A stretch of 64,000 nt of DNA from Halomarina salina (GTDB lineage: Archaea > Halobacteriota > Halobacteria > Halobacteriales > Haloarculaceae), in the NCBI RefSeq assembly GCF_023074835.1, contig NZ_JALLGW010000006.1:35197-99196 (forward strand), in the 5' to 3' direction. The first letter of the stretch is position 1; every line of letters starts with the position of its first letter. Positions 8,892-16,975 of this stretch are shown here, in pieces. The notes under the pieces are model-generated. The model was not told the origin of the DNA and ran no database searches. It saw only the letters and a list, made by a program, of their open reading frames with translations. A program made the position numbers and the translations under genes.

Positions 8892-9137
8892 TTACTCGAC
8901 ACCCCACGCGTCGTGGTCGGTCGTCGCGTCCGTCTCCGCGTCGCCATCGTACCCCTCGAACGAAGCGAACGTCTCTCCGTATCGGTGGTCGATCTCGACG
9001 TGGACAGTCCCGTCAGCTTCGAGAGCCCAACGGAGGGCGTCGCCATCTTCGATGTCGAGTTCACGTCGGATTCGCTCAGGGATGGTGACCTGCCCGCTCA
9101 CGACCTCGCTTTCGGCCTCGACCCGGTCGCCGCTCAT
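8892..9137 (-). CDS. AbrB/SpoVT-type DNA-binding protein (orphan antitoxin-like)
   Basis: This 81-residue protein starts at ATG 9137 (MSGDRVEAES). Residues about 9-48 form the swapped-hairpin AbrB fold: EVVSGQVTIPERIRRELDIEDGDALRWALEADGTVHVEI. The tail is acidic (FEGYDGDAETDATTDHDAWGVE). In archaea such proteins are often VapB-type antitoxins paired with a PIN toxin, but the next frame downstream is the convergent 8028-8834 gene, so no partner is present. It could be a stand-alone autoregulated regulator; the 9-bp repeats at 9210-9245 upstream are candidate operator sites. Confidence 0.75.
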   Translation of the reverse strand: MSGDRVEAESEVVSGQVTIPERIRRELDIEDGDALRWALEADGTVHVEIDHRYGETFASFEGYDGDAETDATTDHDAWGVE

Positions 9138-9209
9138 ACACTCGGTACGAACGCTGTGGAGTAACACACTGACGCTCTACGCCGGGCGATACTCTCTGTT
9201 ACCAAGCGT

Positions 9210-9247
9210 CAAAACTATCCGAACTATCCAAACCGCCCAAACCAGTT
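9210..9247. repeat. four 9-bp units upstream of the AbrB-like gene, ending in CCAAACCAGTT
   Basis: Consecutive 9-bp units CAAAACTAT, CCGAACTAT, CCAAACCGC and CCAAACCAG run from 9210 to 9245 and continue into TTTTG. They lie 73-108 bp upstream of the AbrB-like start. The last unit plus TT (9237-9247) is an 11-mer that recurs exactly at 14498-14508 and with one change in the parA promoter. Confidence 0.55.
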
Positions 9248-9264
9248 TTGCTAGCTCGTCGCGT

Positions 9265-10662
9265 TCAGGCGACGACGGGCCGCGAGATGATCCACAGCGA
9301 GAGCACGGTGTAGCCGACCATCACGACGACCAGCGGGAGGTGGCCGCGTCTGGCCGCTCGCTGCGACCCGTAGCGTTCGACGGCGGCGAGGTGGGCGGCG
9401 ACGACGGCGAACACGTGCCCGAGGACGACGAGGACGACCTGCGACCCCCAGAACGCGGGCACCGAGAGCCAGCCCAGCGGGTCCGGTACCGCGACGCTCG
9501 CGACGGGTGCGAGCGACACCTCGATGAGCGCCGCCGTCTGGGCGACGACGGCGGGGTAGGTGTGGGCCACCTCGTACGCCGCCGCGATGGGAATCACGGT
9601 GGGTGCGAACCGTCGGAGCCCGTCGGTCAGGTCCCGCGGTTCGCCGTCACCGCCGAGCAGGTCGGCGAGGGCGACGGCGAGCGCGAACGACGCGACGAAC
9701 AGCGCGAACCCGAGGAGGTAGAGGGGTAGCGACGTCGCCGGGCCGGTCCCGAGGGCGTCGCGGGTCGCGAACAGGATAGACTGGAACTCGGGCGTCTCGA
9801 CGAACCCGTCGAAGCTGACCGTGTAGACGGCGGCGACGACGAACGCCGCGAGCGCGAGGTCCGCGACCGGCGGGACGCAGCCACGCCACGGCGGGCGCAG
9901 CGTGGCGCGATAGTGGCTGCCGTCCCGCGTCCACGTCACAGGGGCGACCCGACCGAGCAGGGCGTAGAACGCGCCCAGCGGGTCGGCGTGCTCGACCCAC
10001 GAGCGACCGAAGACGACCGTACCGACGACCATCACCCCGGCGTACGCCGCGACGACGACGGCGGTGAGTCGCGGCGACCGCGTGATGCCGGGCGTCAGGT
10101 TCTCGACGACGCCGACCAGCGCGAGGAATCCGACCAGCGCGGGCCACGCGCCCAGTCGCTCGGGGTAGTCGAGCGAGGGGAGCGGCCCGCCCTCCAGTCG
10201 CTCCAGCGCGCGGTAGAACGTGAGCCACGGGGCGAGGACGCGCCACGGCGTCCCCAGGAGGACCGAGACGAGTGCGAGGCCGTGGACCCAGACCAGCCAC
10301 GTCAGCAGCGTCGCGACGTTCTCGGCGGCGACCTGCCGACCCGTGAGTCCGACCCAGCAGACCGCGACGACGCCGAGCAGGAACCCCACGCTCGCGACGG
10401 CGTGGACAGCGCCGACGAGCGACGCGGGGAGCGCGAGCGACCGGGCGGGTCGCTCGCGGACGGTCGGCGTCCGCTCGGTGACCGCCAGCCACCCCGCGGT
10501 GAGCGCGACGGTCGCGCCCGCACCGGCGAACAGCGACGAGAGCGGCAGCGGCGCGGCGAACCGCGAGTCGCCGACCTCGTGAGCCGCGACGAGGTCGGGA
10601 CCGACGACCAGCGTGACCGCCACGACGGCGAGGAGTGGGAGGTGGCCCGACCGCCAGTTCAT
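9265..10662 (-). CDS. polytopic membrane protein, about 11-12 segments
   Basis: This 465-residue integral membrane protein starts at ATG 10662 (MNWRSGHLPLLAVVAV). Hydrophobic segments cover most of its length. Conserved-looking loops are LLGTPWRVLAPWLTFYRALERLEG, LDYPERLGAWPALVGFL, and RPPWRGC. The layout resembles an actinobacterial membrane family that databases often label fenitrothion hydrolase; that label is unlikely to describe the function here and I cannot name a substrate. A final C-terminal region contains GHVFAVVAAHLAAVERYG. It is followed 127 bp downstream by the AbrB-like gene. Confidence 0.75.
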   Translation of the reverse strand: MNWRSGHLPLLAVVAVTLVVGPDLVAAHEVGDSRFAAPLPLSSLFAGAGATVALTAGWLAVTERTPTVRERPARSLALPASLVGAVHAVASVGFLLGVVAVCWVGLTGRQVAAENVATLLTWLVWVHGLALVSVLLGTPWRVLAPWLTFYRALERLEGGPLPSLDYPERLGAWPALVGFLALVGVVENLTPGITRSPRLTAVVVAAYAGVMVVGTVVFGRSWVEHADPLGAFYALLGRVAPVTWTRDGSHYRATLRPPWRGCVPPVADLALAAFVVAAVYTVSFDGFVETPEFQSILFATRDALGTGPATSLPLYLLGFALFVASFALAVALADLLGGDGEPRDLTDGLRRFAPTVIPIAAAYEVAHTYPAVVAQTAALIEVSLAPVASVAVPDPLGWLSVPAFWGSQVVLVVLGHVFAVVAAHLAAVERYGSQRAARRGHLPLVVVMVGYTVLSLWIISRPVVA

Positions 10663-10793
10663 GGAGCGAGTCGGCGGCGTCCGCCGAAAAGCGACGCGAT
10701 TGTCCACCGTCGGCGGCTGCGAATCCGTCGCGCGAGCCGTGCTACCACATCGAGAGCGGGCTTCTTATCCGTGGACGACGAACTGGGCGGGTG

Positions 10794-10865
10794 ATGACCG
10801 AGTCCCTCCCACCGACCGACGTATCGTCGGCCCGCTCCCCCTCGTTCGGCACGGAGGGGCGCTGA
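10794..10865 (+). CDS. possible 23-codon leader ORF
   Basis: An ATG at 10794 opens a 23-residue frame (MTESLPPTDVSSARSPSFGTEGR) whose TGA ends one base before the ATG of the next gene (10867). The tight junction would allow termination-reinitiation. A TTCTTATCC stretch about 20 bp upstream could be a promoter element. There is no homology evidence, so this may be non-coding. Confidence 0.25.
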   Translation: MTESLPPTDVSSARSPSFGTEGR

Positions 10866-10866
10866 G

Positions 10867-11457
10867 ATGTGGCCCTGGGAGCACCTCGCGGTCGGCTACC
10901 TCGTCGTCGCCCTGGCCCTCCGGTTCGGGTGGCACCGCTCGCCCGACGCGCTGACCGCCGTCGCCGTCGCCGTCGGGACGCAGTTCGCCGACCTCGTCGA
11001 CAAGCCGCTCGCGTGGCAGTTCGACGTCCTCCAGAGCGGGACGTCCGTCGCGCACTCGGTGTTCGTCGCCGTCCCGCTCTCGATACTCGTCGTCGCCGTC
11101 GCGTGGCGACTCGACCGGACCGTCGTCGGGGCCGCGTTCGCCGTCGGCTACCTGCTGCACCTCCCCGCGGACGCGATGTACGGTATCGTCTACGGCAACG
11201 GCATCGAGTTCGAGAGCCTCCTCTGGCCGCTGGTCAGCGGCGGGAGTTCGGACTACGGCTCGTTCCTCCAGAACTTCACGTACTACCTCACCAAGTTCGG
11301 GGGCGTCCTCGACAGTCCGCGCGGCCTGGGCATCCTCGCGTTCGAGGTGACGCTGCTCGGGAGCGCGTTCGTCCTCTGGGTCGCCGACGGCCTGCCCGGT
11401 ATCCCCCGCATCGGCCGACCACGGGGGCCTGGTGGGCGGCGTATCGAACACCGCTGA
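10867..11457 (+). CDS. membrane-bound metal-dependent hydrolase family (DUF457/YdjM-like)
   Basis: This 196-residue protein starts MWPWEHLAVGYLVVALALR. The N-terminal WEHLAVGYL, the TQFADLVDKPLAW loop, SVAHSVFVAVPLS and LHLPADAMYG supply the His and Asp residues characteristic of the DUF457/YdjM membrane hydrolase family. About four hydrophobic segments are present. Haloarchaea usually carry several paralogs; their substrate is not established. The C-terminus is basic and Gly/Arg-rich, probably cytoplasmic. It converges on the 11503-11826 gene. Confidence 0.8.
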   Translation: MWPWEHLAVGYLVVALALRFGWHRSPDALTAVAVAVGTQFADLVDKPLAWQFDVLQSGTSVAHSVFVAVPLSILVVAVAWRLDRTVVGAAFAVGYLLHLPADAMYGIVYGNGIEFESLLWPLVSGGSSDYGSFLQNFTYYLTKFGGVLDSPRGLGILAFEVTLLGSAFVLWVADGLPGIPRIGRPRGPGGRRIEHR

Positions 11458-11502
11458 CCGCCAGACGGGAGGCCCACGCACGGCCAGCGGACTCACAGGA
11501 GG

Positions 11503-11826
11503 TCACGCGTCCCGTTCGTACGGGAGCGCGAGCCACCACAGGTGGCCGCGACCCTCGACCTCCAGGTGGTCGACGACCCCCTCCTCGACGAGTCGGTCGA
11601 GGCGTTCGACCACCTCCGCGTGCGGTCTGTCGGACGCTCGTACCAGATACTGGGTGTTCACGACCGGCATCGGGGCCTCGCGGATCGCGTCGACGAGTCG
11701 CTCGTCGAACTCGTGTGTATCCGGTCGGTTCTCGGGCACCATCAGCGAACCTTCGCGCCGGACGCACTTGGCGACCCTCACCCGACCGATTCGCTGAGAG
11801 TCGTCCGAGAGAACGTATCGCGCCAT
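11503..11826 (-). CDS. winged-helix-like small protein
   Basis: This 107-residue protein starts MARYVLSDDSQRIGRVRVAKCV. The central part (FDERLVDAIREAPMPVVNTQYLVRASDRPHAEVVERLDRLVEEGVVDHLEVEGRGHLWWLALPYERD) reads as a winged-helix DNA-binding domain, with a recognition helix followed by a beta-hairpin wing around GRGHLWWL. The ATG at 11826 is used; the same frame stays open far upstream only because it mirrors the recombinase gene. It is divergent from that recombinase (154 bp gap), so it could regulate it. Confidence 0.7.
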   Translation of the reverse strand: MARYVLSDDSQRIGRVRVAKCVRREGSLMVPENRPDTHEFDERLVDAIREAPMPVVNTQYLVRASDRPHAEVVERLDRLVEEGVVDHLEVEGRGHLWWLALPYERDA

Positions 11827-11932
11827 ACGATTTATAGACGGTACAGAGCCGTCGAACCGCGTCTCTGCCCCCAGAGGCCTGGAATCCGGACGGTCGCGGT
11901 AGCGACCCATCCACTTTGCTGTAGAACAACAC

Positions 11933-11944
11933 AACCAAGTGGTT
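11933..11944. promoter_or_regulatory. inverted repeat AACCA-AG-TGGTT before the recombinase gene
   Basis: A perfect 5-bp inverted repeat with a 2-bp spacer lies 35 bp upstream of the recombinase ATG, within the region where a haloarchaeal TATA/BRE would sit for a leaderless transcript. It is a candidate operator, possibly for the divergent winged-helix protein. Confidence 0.4.
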
Positions 11945-11979
11945 TTACCAGCACCCCCGCCCTCGGGTGAGCGTAGACG

Positions 11980-13161
11980 ATGGAAGGCGACGAGAGGCGG
12001 GCGATACGGGGGCACGAGGTGGGAGACGAGACGACGCAACTCCAGTCGGCGGTCGAGCGCTACCTCCGCTCGAAGTCCACCAGTCGAGACGAGAACGGCG
12101 ACCCGACCGGGACGTACGTCGACGCCGCCGGGTCGGAGCTCCGGCGGTTCGTCGCGTGGCTGGACGCCCGCGACCGCGACCTGAACGACCTCGCGGGCGA
12201 CGACGGCCCCCTCCTCTTGCGTCGCTACGCCGAACGGCTCGACGACCGCGTCACGGCGGGCGGTATCGCCGGGTCGACCGCGACCACGTACTTCTCGTAC
12301 GTCTCGGGCTTCCTCACGTACTGCGTCCGCGACGGTCGCCTCCCGACGAACCCGGCGCTGACGACCACCGCCCGCGAGGCGGTCCCGGCCGACGACTCGG
12401 CGCGGGCAGACCAGCAGTTCTGGACGAGCGAACAGCGCCGCCGCCTGGTCGCGCACGTCGACCGACGCGCCGCCGACGCTATCGACGAGCACGGGTTCGA
12501 CGCCCGCGTCGAGGCGCGGGACCGCGCGCTCGTCCGGATGCTCGCCTACGCGGCCGTCCGCGGCGCGGAGGTGCTGCGCCATCCCAAGGACGACCGCGAG
12601 GGACGCCAGGGCGTCCGCTGGTCGGACGTCGACCTCGACCGCAACACGCTGCGCGTCCTCGGGAAAGACCAGCGCCTCGGCCCCGTTGCCCTCCCGTCCA
12701 AAGCGGCGGTCGGCGTCGAGCGCTGGCGGGCCGTCCAGCGCCCGCCGAGCGACGACTGGCCGGTGTTCCCGACCGACCACGCCCCCTCGAAGTACGCCGC
12801 CGTCCGCGCGGCGCTCGGCGAGGAGACGGACGTCGCTGCACTGGCCGACGAGGCCGGCGGCATCGACGCCTTGCTCCGCGAACGCGACGTCGCGCCGCCG
12901 GCGCTCACGACCGAGGGCGCTCGCTCGCTGCTGAAGCGACTGACCGCCGACGCCGGTATCGCGGTGGACGACGAGGCGGGCTACCTCCAGCTCCACGGCG
13001 CGCGCCGGGGCATCGTCGGCGAGGTGTACCGCCGCGACCGGGGCGACGCGCAGGACCTCGCCCGACACAAGGATCTCTCGACGACCCACGAGGCGTACCA
13101 GCACATCGACGTCGAGGAACAGACCGAGCGGTTCGACGCGCATCTGGAAGATATCGACTGA
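11980..13161 (+). CDS. tyrosine recombinase / phage-type integrase family protein
   Basis: This 393-residue protein has an N-terminal SAM-like core-binding domain (about 20-130, DRYLRSKSTS-type helix and TYFSYVSGFLTYCVRDGRLPTNPA) and a C-terminal catalytic domain. The tyrosine-recombinase tetrad is visible: Arg194 (AAVRGAEVLR), His339-x-x-Arg342 (LHGARRG), His363 (ARHKDLSTT) and Tyr373 (EAYQHID), so it should be active. No tRNA, att repeats or other phage genes flank it, which fits a resident chromosomal integrase/Xer-like protein of haloarchaea better than a recent provirus. It is divergent from a small winged-helix gene. Confidence 0.88.
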   Translation: MEGDERRAIRGHEVGDETTQLQSAVERYLRSKSTSRDENGDPTGTYVDAAGSELRRFVAWLDARDRDLNDLAGDDGPLLLRRYAERLDDRVTAGGIAGSTATTYFSYVSGFLTYCVRDGRLPTNPALTTTAREAVPADDSARADQQFWTSEQRRRLVAHVDRRAADAIDEHGFDARVEARDRALVRMLAYAAVRGAEVLRHPKDDREGRQGVRWSDVDLDRNTLRVLGKDQRLGPVALPSKAAVGVERWRAVQRPPSDDWPVFPTDHAPSKYAAVRAALGEETDVAALADEAGGIDALLRERDVAPPALTTEGARSLLKRLTADAGIAVDDEAGYLQLHGARRGIVGEVYRRDRGDAQDLARHKDLSTTHEAYQHIDVEEQTERFDAHLEDID

Positions 13162-13242
13162 CCACTCCGACCGACCATTCGAGGAGGGACCGATGCGGTG
13201 CGGTCGCTCGGTAGTGAGAGAACGGATTCCGAGGAGACGCAC

Positions 13243-14382
13243 TCAGTCGAACGCTTCGCGCAGTTCGGCCTCCGGTTCCCAGAGGCCGTCGGCGCTGGTG
13301 AACTGGAGCGCGAGGCCCGCGTGGAGCAGCGACACCTGCGTGTCGAACAGCGCGTAGAACGGCTGGAGCGGGCCGAGCGCGTCACGGGAGCCGACGGCGA
13401 CGAACGCGGCGAGGGCGGCGGGGAGCGCCGCGCCCGCGACGCCGAACGAGAGCAGCGACCCGACGGTGAGGACGGTCAGACCGAGCGCGAGCAGCCACGG
13501 GCCGACGATCATGAACAGCCAGTTGAACGGCAAGACAGCGCGACCGTACCAGCCGTGGCGACCCAGCGCGCTGGCCTGCCGGGTCAGGAGGCGGATGAGC
13601 CCCATCGCGCGGCGGTCCTTCTGGGTGCGGCGCTGGCGGAATCCGGAGTGAGCGGCCTCGGAGTAGCGGACGGCCGGGTCGAACACGACGCGGTGGCCAC
13701 CGCGCCGGATGCGGAGCGCGAGTTCGGAGTCGTCGGCCAGCGAGTCGCTGTCGACGGGAACCACGAGGTCGCGGCGGAACGCCGAGAACGGCCCGTGGAA
13801 GATGAACGTCGAGTCGAGATGGGATTCCAGCGTCTGGATGTGGCCCTGGATGCCCCGGTAATCGGACTCCACCTCGCTCCCGCCAAGCACCTCGCCGGTA
13901 CGGCCGGTGACGCCGCCGACTGCGGGGTCCGCGAAGTTCGCCATCGCTTCCCGGAGCGCGTCCGGGGCGACCGTCGAGTCGCAGTCGGTCTTGACGATGA
14001 TCTCGTTGCTCGCGGCGGCGTACCCCTCGTTGAGCGCGACGGCGAGCCCCTTGCGGGACTCCTCGCGGATGACCCGGACCGTCGGGGCGTCCTCGACCCC
14101 CTCGAAGTACGACGCGACGATGTCGGGTGTCCGGTCGTCGCTCGCGTCGACGACGACGAGTTCGAGCTTCTCGCTCGGGTAGTCGAGCGCCGCGACGTCC
14201 GCCAGTTTCCGCTCGACGATGCCCGCCTCGTTGTACGTCGGCAGCACGATGCTCACCGTCGGTTCGTACGGCGCCTTCTCGATGGGCGACCCGCTCGGTC
14301 GGAACCAGGCGTACACCACGCCGAACAGCAGATACGGCACGGCAGCGACGACCAGCAACGCGACGCCGAGTTCAACCAGCAC
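13243..14382 (-). CDS. family 2 glycosyltransferase, membrane-bound
   Basis: This 379-residue protein has an N-terminal membrane helix (about 3-25) and then the GT2 domain: VSIVLPTYNEAGIVERKL, VVVDASDDRTPDI, IIVKTDCDSTVAPDAL (DxD) and PFSAFRRDLVVPVDSDSLADDSELALRIRRGG (acceptor-site ED-like acid). A RQRRTQKDRRAMG segment takes the place of the processive QxxRW motif. Two to three hydrophobic segments follow (about 292-312 and 317-345). The family transfers sugars from nucleotide- or dolichol-activated donors. It is first in a glycan island that runs to 28 kb and is on its own strand here. Confidence 0.9.
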   Translation of the reverse strand: MLVELGVALLVVAAVPYLLFGVVYAWFRPSGSPIEKAPYEPTVSIVLPTYNEAGIVERKLADVAALDYPSEKLELVVVDASDDRTPDIVASYFEGVEDAPTVRVIREESRKGLAVALNEGYAAASNEIIVKTDCDSTVAPDALREAMANFADPAVGGVTGRTGEVLGGSEVESDYRGIQGHIQTLESHLDSTFIFHGPFSAFRRDLVVPVDSDSLADDSELALRIRRGGHRVVFDPAVRYSEAAHSGFRQRRTQKDRRAMGLIRLLTRQASALGRHGWYGRAVLPFNWLFMIVGPWLLALGLTVLTVGSLLSFGVAGAALPAALAAFVAVGSRDALGPLQPFYALFDTQVSLLHAGLALQFTSADGLWEPEAELREAFD

Positions 14383-14497
14383 GGACCGCCCCCTCCCCGG
14401 AACGCTTCATAGCCGTCCTTCGAACGTCAAGCTCCTTGCTACCGACAGACTACTCGCTTCGAGTTACGCTGTGAAACATTGCAAGCAGTGACTACTA

Positions 14498-14508
14498 CCA
14501 AACCAGTT
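14498..14508. promoter_or_regulatory. CCAAACCAGTT site upstream of a glycosyltransferase gene
   Basis: This is an exact copy of the 11-mer at 9237-9247. It sits 58 bp upstream of the GT4 start at 14567 in an AT-richer intergenic stretch (GTTACAATTAGCAG follows). Related sites occur in the parA promoter at 40231-40241 and 40285-40295. Confidence 0.4.
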
Positions 14509-14566
14509 ACAATTAGCAGTGGTATAGCAAACCCCCCACGGGCAGTGGCTATGGACGATTGCGTCC

Positions 14567-15835
14567 ATGCACGTCGGGATGGTACTCAGGGGGGCGTTTC
14601 CGCACGATATCCGCGTCGAGAAGGAGGCCCGGTCGCTGCTCGCCGGGGGCCACGAGGTGTCGCTGTGCTGTCTCGCCCGCGAGGACGCCGACGAACCGCT
14701 CCAGGAGGACGTCGACGGCGTCGACGTCCGTCGCGTCCCGCGGGTCGAGCGCTACTCCCTGCCGTACCGGACCGCGAAGACCGCCCGATTTCTGCTGACG
14801 CTGACGGACGTCGTCTGGCGGCGGGAACTCGACGCGTTCGTCCGCGAGACGGGCGTCGACGCGCTGCACGTCCACGACCTGCCGCTCGTCCGGACCGCCC
14901 AGTCGGTCGCGGACGACCACGACCTGCCGCTGGTCGCCGACCTCCACGAGAACTACCCGGAGGCGGCCCGGCAGTGGCGGACCGGGATGGGCCTGCCGCG
15001 GCGAGCCGTACAGGAGGTGTTCACGCCGTACCGACGTCTCAGGCGGCTCGAACGGGACTGCGTCCGGCACGCCGACCACGTCCTCGCGACGACGCCCGAG
15101 GGCCGGACGCACTACGTCGAGGACTGCGACGCGGACCCCGACCGCGTCACCGTCGTCTCGAACACCGTCGACCTGCGGACGTACGACACCGACGCCGACC
15201 CCGTCGAGGGGTACGACGACGAGTTCGTCGTCGGCTACGTCGGGAGTTTCGGCCCGCACCGCGGCCTCGAATCGCTCGTCGACGCGATGCCGGCGCTCGT
15301 CGAGCGGGTGCCGAACGCCCGACTCCTGCTGGTCGGCGGGGCGGGCGACGCCGCCTACGACCGGTCGCTCCGCGAGCGAGCGGCCGCGACGGGCGTCGAC
15401 GAGCGTATCACGTTCACCGGGTGGGTCGACGCCAGCGAGGTCCCGCGGTACGTCGCCACCTGCGACGTCTGTGCGGTGCCCCACGCCCGGAACCCGCACA
15501 CCGAGACGACCGTCCCGCACAAACTGTTCCAGTACATGGCGTCGCGAAAGCCCGTCCTCGTCAGCGACGTGGCACCGCTGGCACGCGTCGTGACCGACGC
15601 GGACTGCGGCGTCGTCGTCCCAGCCGGGGACGGCGAGGCCGTCGCCGCGCGACTGACCGACCTGGCGGGCGACGCCGCACGGCGCGCCCGCCTCGGGACG
15701 AACGGCCGCGCGGCCGTCGAGAAGACGTACAACTGGGAGCGCGAAGGTGGCCAGCTCGACCGTGTCTACCGGCGTCTCGCCGGGCGAGACGAGGAGCGCA
15801 CTCCGTCGACGCGTCGGCGCACCCGGCGCGCCTGA
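14567..15835 (+). CDS. family 4 glycosyltransferase
   Basis: This 422-residue enzyme has the two-Rossmann-fold GT-B architecture. The N-terminal domain starts MHVGMVLRGAFPHDIRVEKEARSLLAGGHEV and includes LHVHDLPLVRTA and DLHENYPE. The C-terminal domain contains VGYVGSFGPHRGLESLVDAMP, LLLVGGAGD and the nucleotide-binding loop PHARNPHTETTVPHKLFQYMASRKPVLVSD, where Glu of the ExxxxxxE pattern is partly replaced. It probably adds a hexose during glycan assembly. It is cytoplasmic or peripheral. The last 20 residues are Arg/Thr-rich. Confidence 0.9.
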   Translation: MHVGMVLRGAFPHDIRVEKEARSLLAGGHEVSLCCLAREDADEPLQEDVDGVDVRRVPRVERYSLPYRTAKTARFLLTLTDVVWRRELDAFVRETGVDALHVHDLPLVRTAQSVADDHDLPLVADLHENYPEAARQWRTGMGLPRRAVQEVFTPYRRLRRLERDCVRHADHVLATTPEGRTHYVEDCDADPDRVTVVSNTVDLRTYDTDADPVEGYDDEFVVGYVGSFGPHRGLESLVDAMPALVERVPNARLLLVGGAGDAAYDRSLRERAAATGVDERITFTGWVDASEVPRYVATCDVCAVPHARNPHTETTVPHKLFQYMASRKPVLVSDVAPLARVVTDADCGVVVPAGDGEAVAARLTDLAGDAARRARLGTNGRAAVEKTYNWEREGGQLDRVYRRLAGRDEERTPSTRRRTRRA

Positions 15836-15951
15836 CCGGACGGGTGGTCGAGCGACTCGGCGGGGAGACCGTCGGGCGATACTGTCAGCAACGTTTGTTG
15901 TAAATTAGACCGTTACACGGAGACAGTCGTCACGACCGGAACGACGACGGA

Positions 15952-16872
15952 CTACGCCGGGAACACGCCGTCCCGGACGCGCCTGGCGGCCGAGAGCCCG
16001 CGTTCGCCGAACGGCGACACCGCGAGCAGGGCGAGGTGGTCGCGCGTCGGGTGGAGGCGGGCGGCCGTCGCGAACGCGGAGACCGCCGTCGACGTCTCGC
16101 CGGTGGCCAGCGCCGCGAGGCCGCGTTCGCGGGCGGCAGCGGCGTCGAACGCCTCGGCGATGCCCGCCGCCTCGATGTCCTCGCGGTACTTCTCGCCGAC
16201 GCGGTCGCGCGCACGGACGTCGTAGCCGGGCGTCCCCGTGACGTTGTCCCTGTGGTGCAGGCGCTCGGTGAGCGTCTCCGAGACGTACGCGAACTTCCAG
16301 CGCTTGGCCAGGCGGATGGTCAGGTCCCAGTCGCAGGCGACCGCGAAGTCGGTGTCGAACCCGCCGACGGCGCGGACGCACTCGGTTCGAAGTAACTGAC
16401 TGGAGTGAGGCAGTACCTGCATCCGCAGGAGCACCTCGGGGTACACGTCGCCCTCGACGCCGGTCGCCACGCGCTCGACGACCGCCCCCGTCCGCTCCTC
16501 GGTGATGACGCCCGCGGTGTACGCGCCGCAGTAGTCGTCGCCGTGCTCTGCGAGGGCGTCGAGCTGGCGCTCGACCTTGGTCGGTCGCCAGCGGTCGTCG
16601 TCGCCGAAGACGCCGACGTACTCGCCACGTGCGGCGTCCACGCCGCGGTTCATCGTCGCCGGGATGCCCCGGTTCTCCTCGTTGTGGAACACGCGAACGC
16701 GGTCGTCGTCCGCGTACCCCGCCAGCACCGCTCTGGTGCCGTCGGTCGAACCGTCGTTCACGACGACGACCTCGCAGTCCTCGTGGCTCTGTGCCAGCAC
16801 GCTCTCGATAGCCCCCTCGACGTAGTCGGCGCGGTTGTAGGTCGGAATCACCGCGCTCACCAGCCCCTCCAT
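15952..16872 (-). CDS. family 2 glycosyltransferase
   Basis: This 306-residue soluble GT2 enzyme shows VSAVIPTYNRADYVEGAIESVLAQ, VVVNDGSTDGTRAVL, NRGIPATMNRGVDAARGEYVGVFGDDDRW (DxD-type GDDD) and CDWDLTIRLAKRW. The C-terminal 60 residues are Ala-rich helical. The ATG at 16872 (MEGLVSAV) is used because it starts immediately at the first strand of the GT fold; the frame is open to 16953. It converges on the GT4 gene and is divergent from the aminotransferase gene across a 103-bp promoter region. Confidence 0.9.
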   Translation of the reverse strand: MEGLVSAVIPTYNRADYVEGAIESVLAQSHEDCEVVVVNDGSTDGTRAVLAGYADDDRVRVFHNEENRGIPATMNRGVDAARGEYVGVFGDDDRWRPTKVERQLDALAEHGDDYCGAYTAGVITEERTGAVVERVATGVEGDVYPEVLLRMQVLPHSSQLLRTECVRAVGGFDTDFAVACDWDLTIRLAKRWKFAYVSETLTERLHHRDNVTGTPGYDVRARDRVGEKYREDIEAAGIAEAFDAAAARERGLAALATGETSTAVSAFATAARLHPTRDHLALLAVSPFGERGLSAARRVRDGVFPA

Positions 16873-16948
16873 ACCCGCACCACCCGACTCGGGGCCATTG
16901 CTACCCGCTGCATACCGGCGATAACCGTCCAGTAGAGAGGAGGTAACA

Positions 16949-16963
16949 AACACCCTAGGTGTT
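16949..16963. promoter_or_regulatory. perfect inverted repeat AACACC-CTA-GGTGTT, candidate operator
   Basis: Six-base perfect arms with a 3-bp spacer lie 12 bp upstream of the aminotransferase ATG at 16976, in the divergent region between it and the GT2 gene. Its position close to the start fits a repressor site downstream of a TATA element (GGTAACAAA just before it). Confidence 0.5.
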
Positions 16964-16975
16964 CAGTCATCGGTA

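Noticed and set aside
9265..10662. Annotation as fenitrothion hydrolase
   Set aside because: The name comes from database labels on distant membrane proteins; no hydrolase motif is visible here.
11503..13242. 579-codon open frame on the minus strand across the recombinase gene
   Set aside because: It mirrors the recombinase, which has a full catalytic tetrad. Only its last 107 codons (11503-11826) have protein-like composition and were kept as a separate gene.
13100..13260. tRNA or att site next to the recombinase
   Set aside because: No cloverleaf, T-loop sequence or direct repeat pair was found around the gene.
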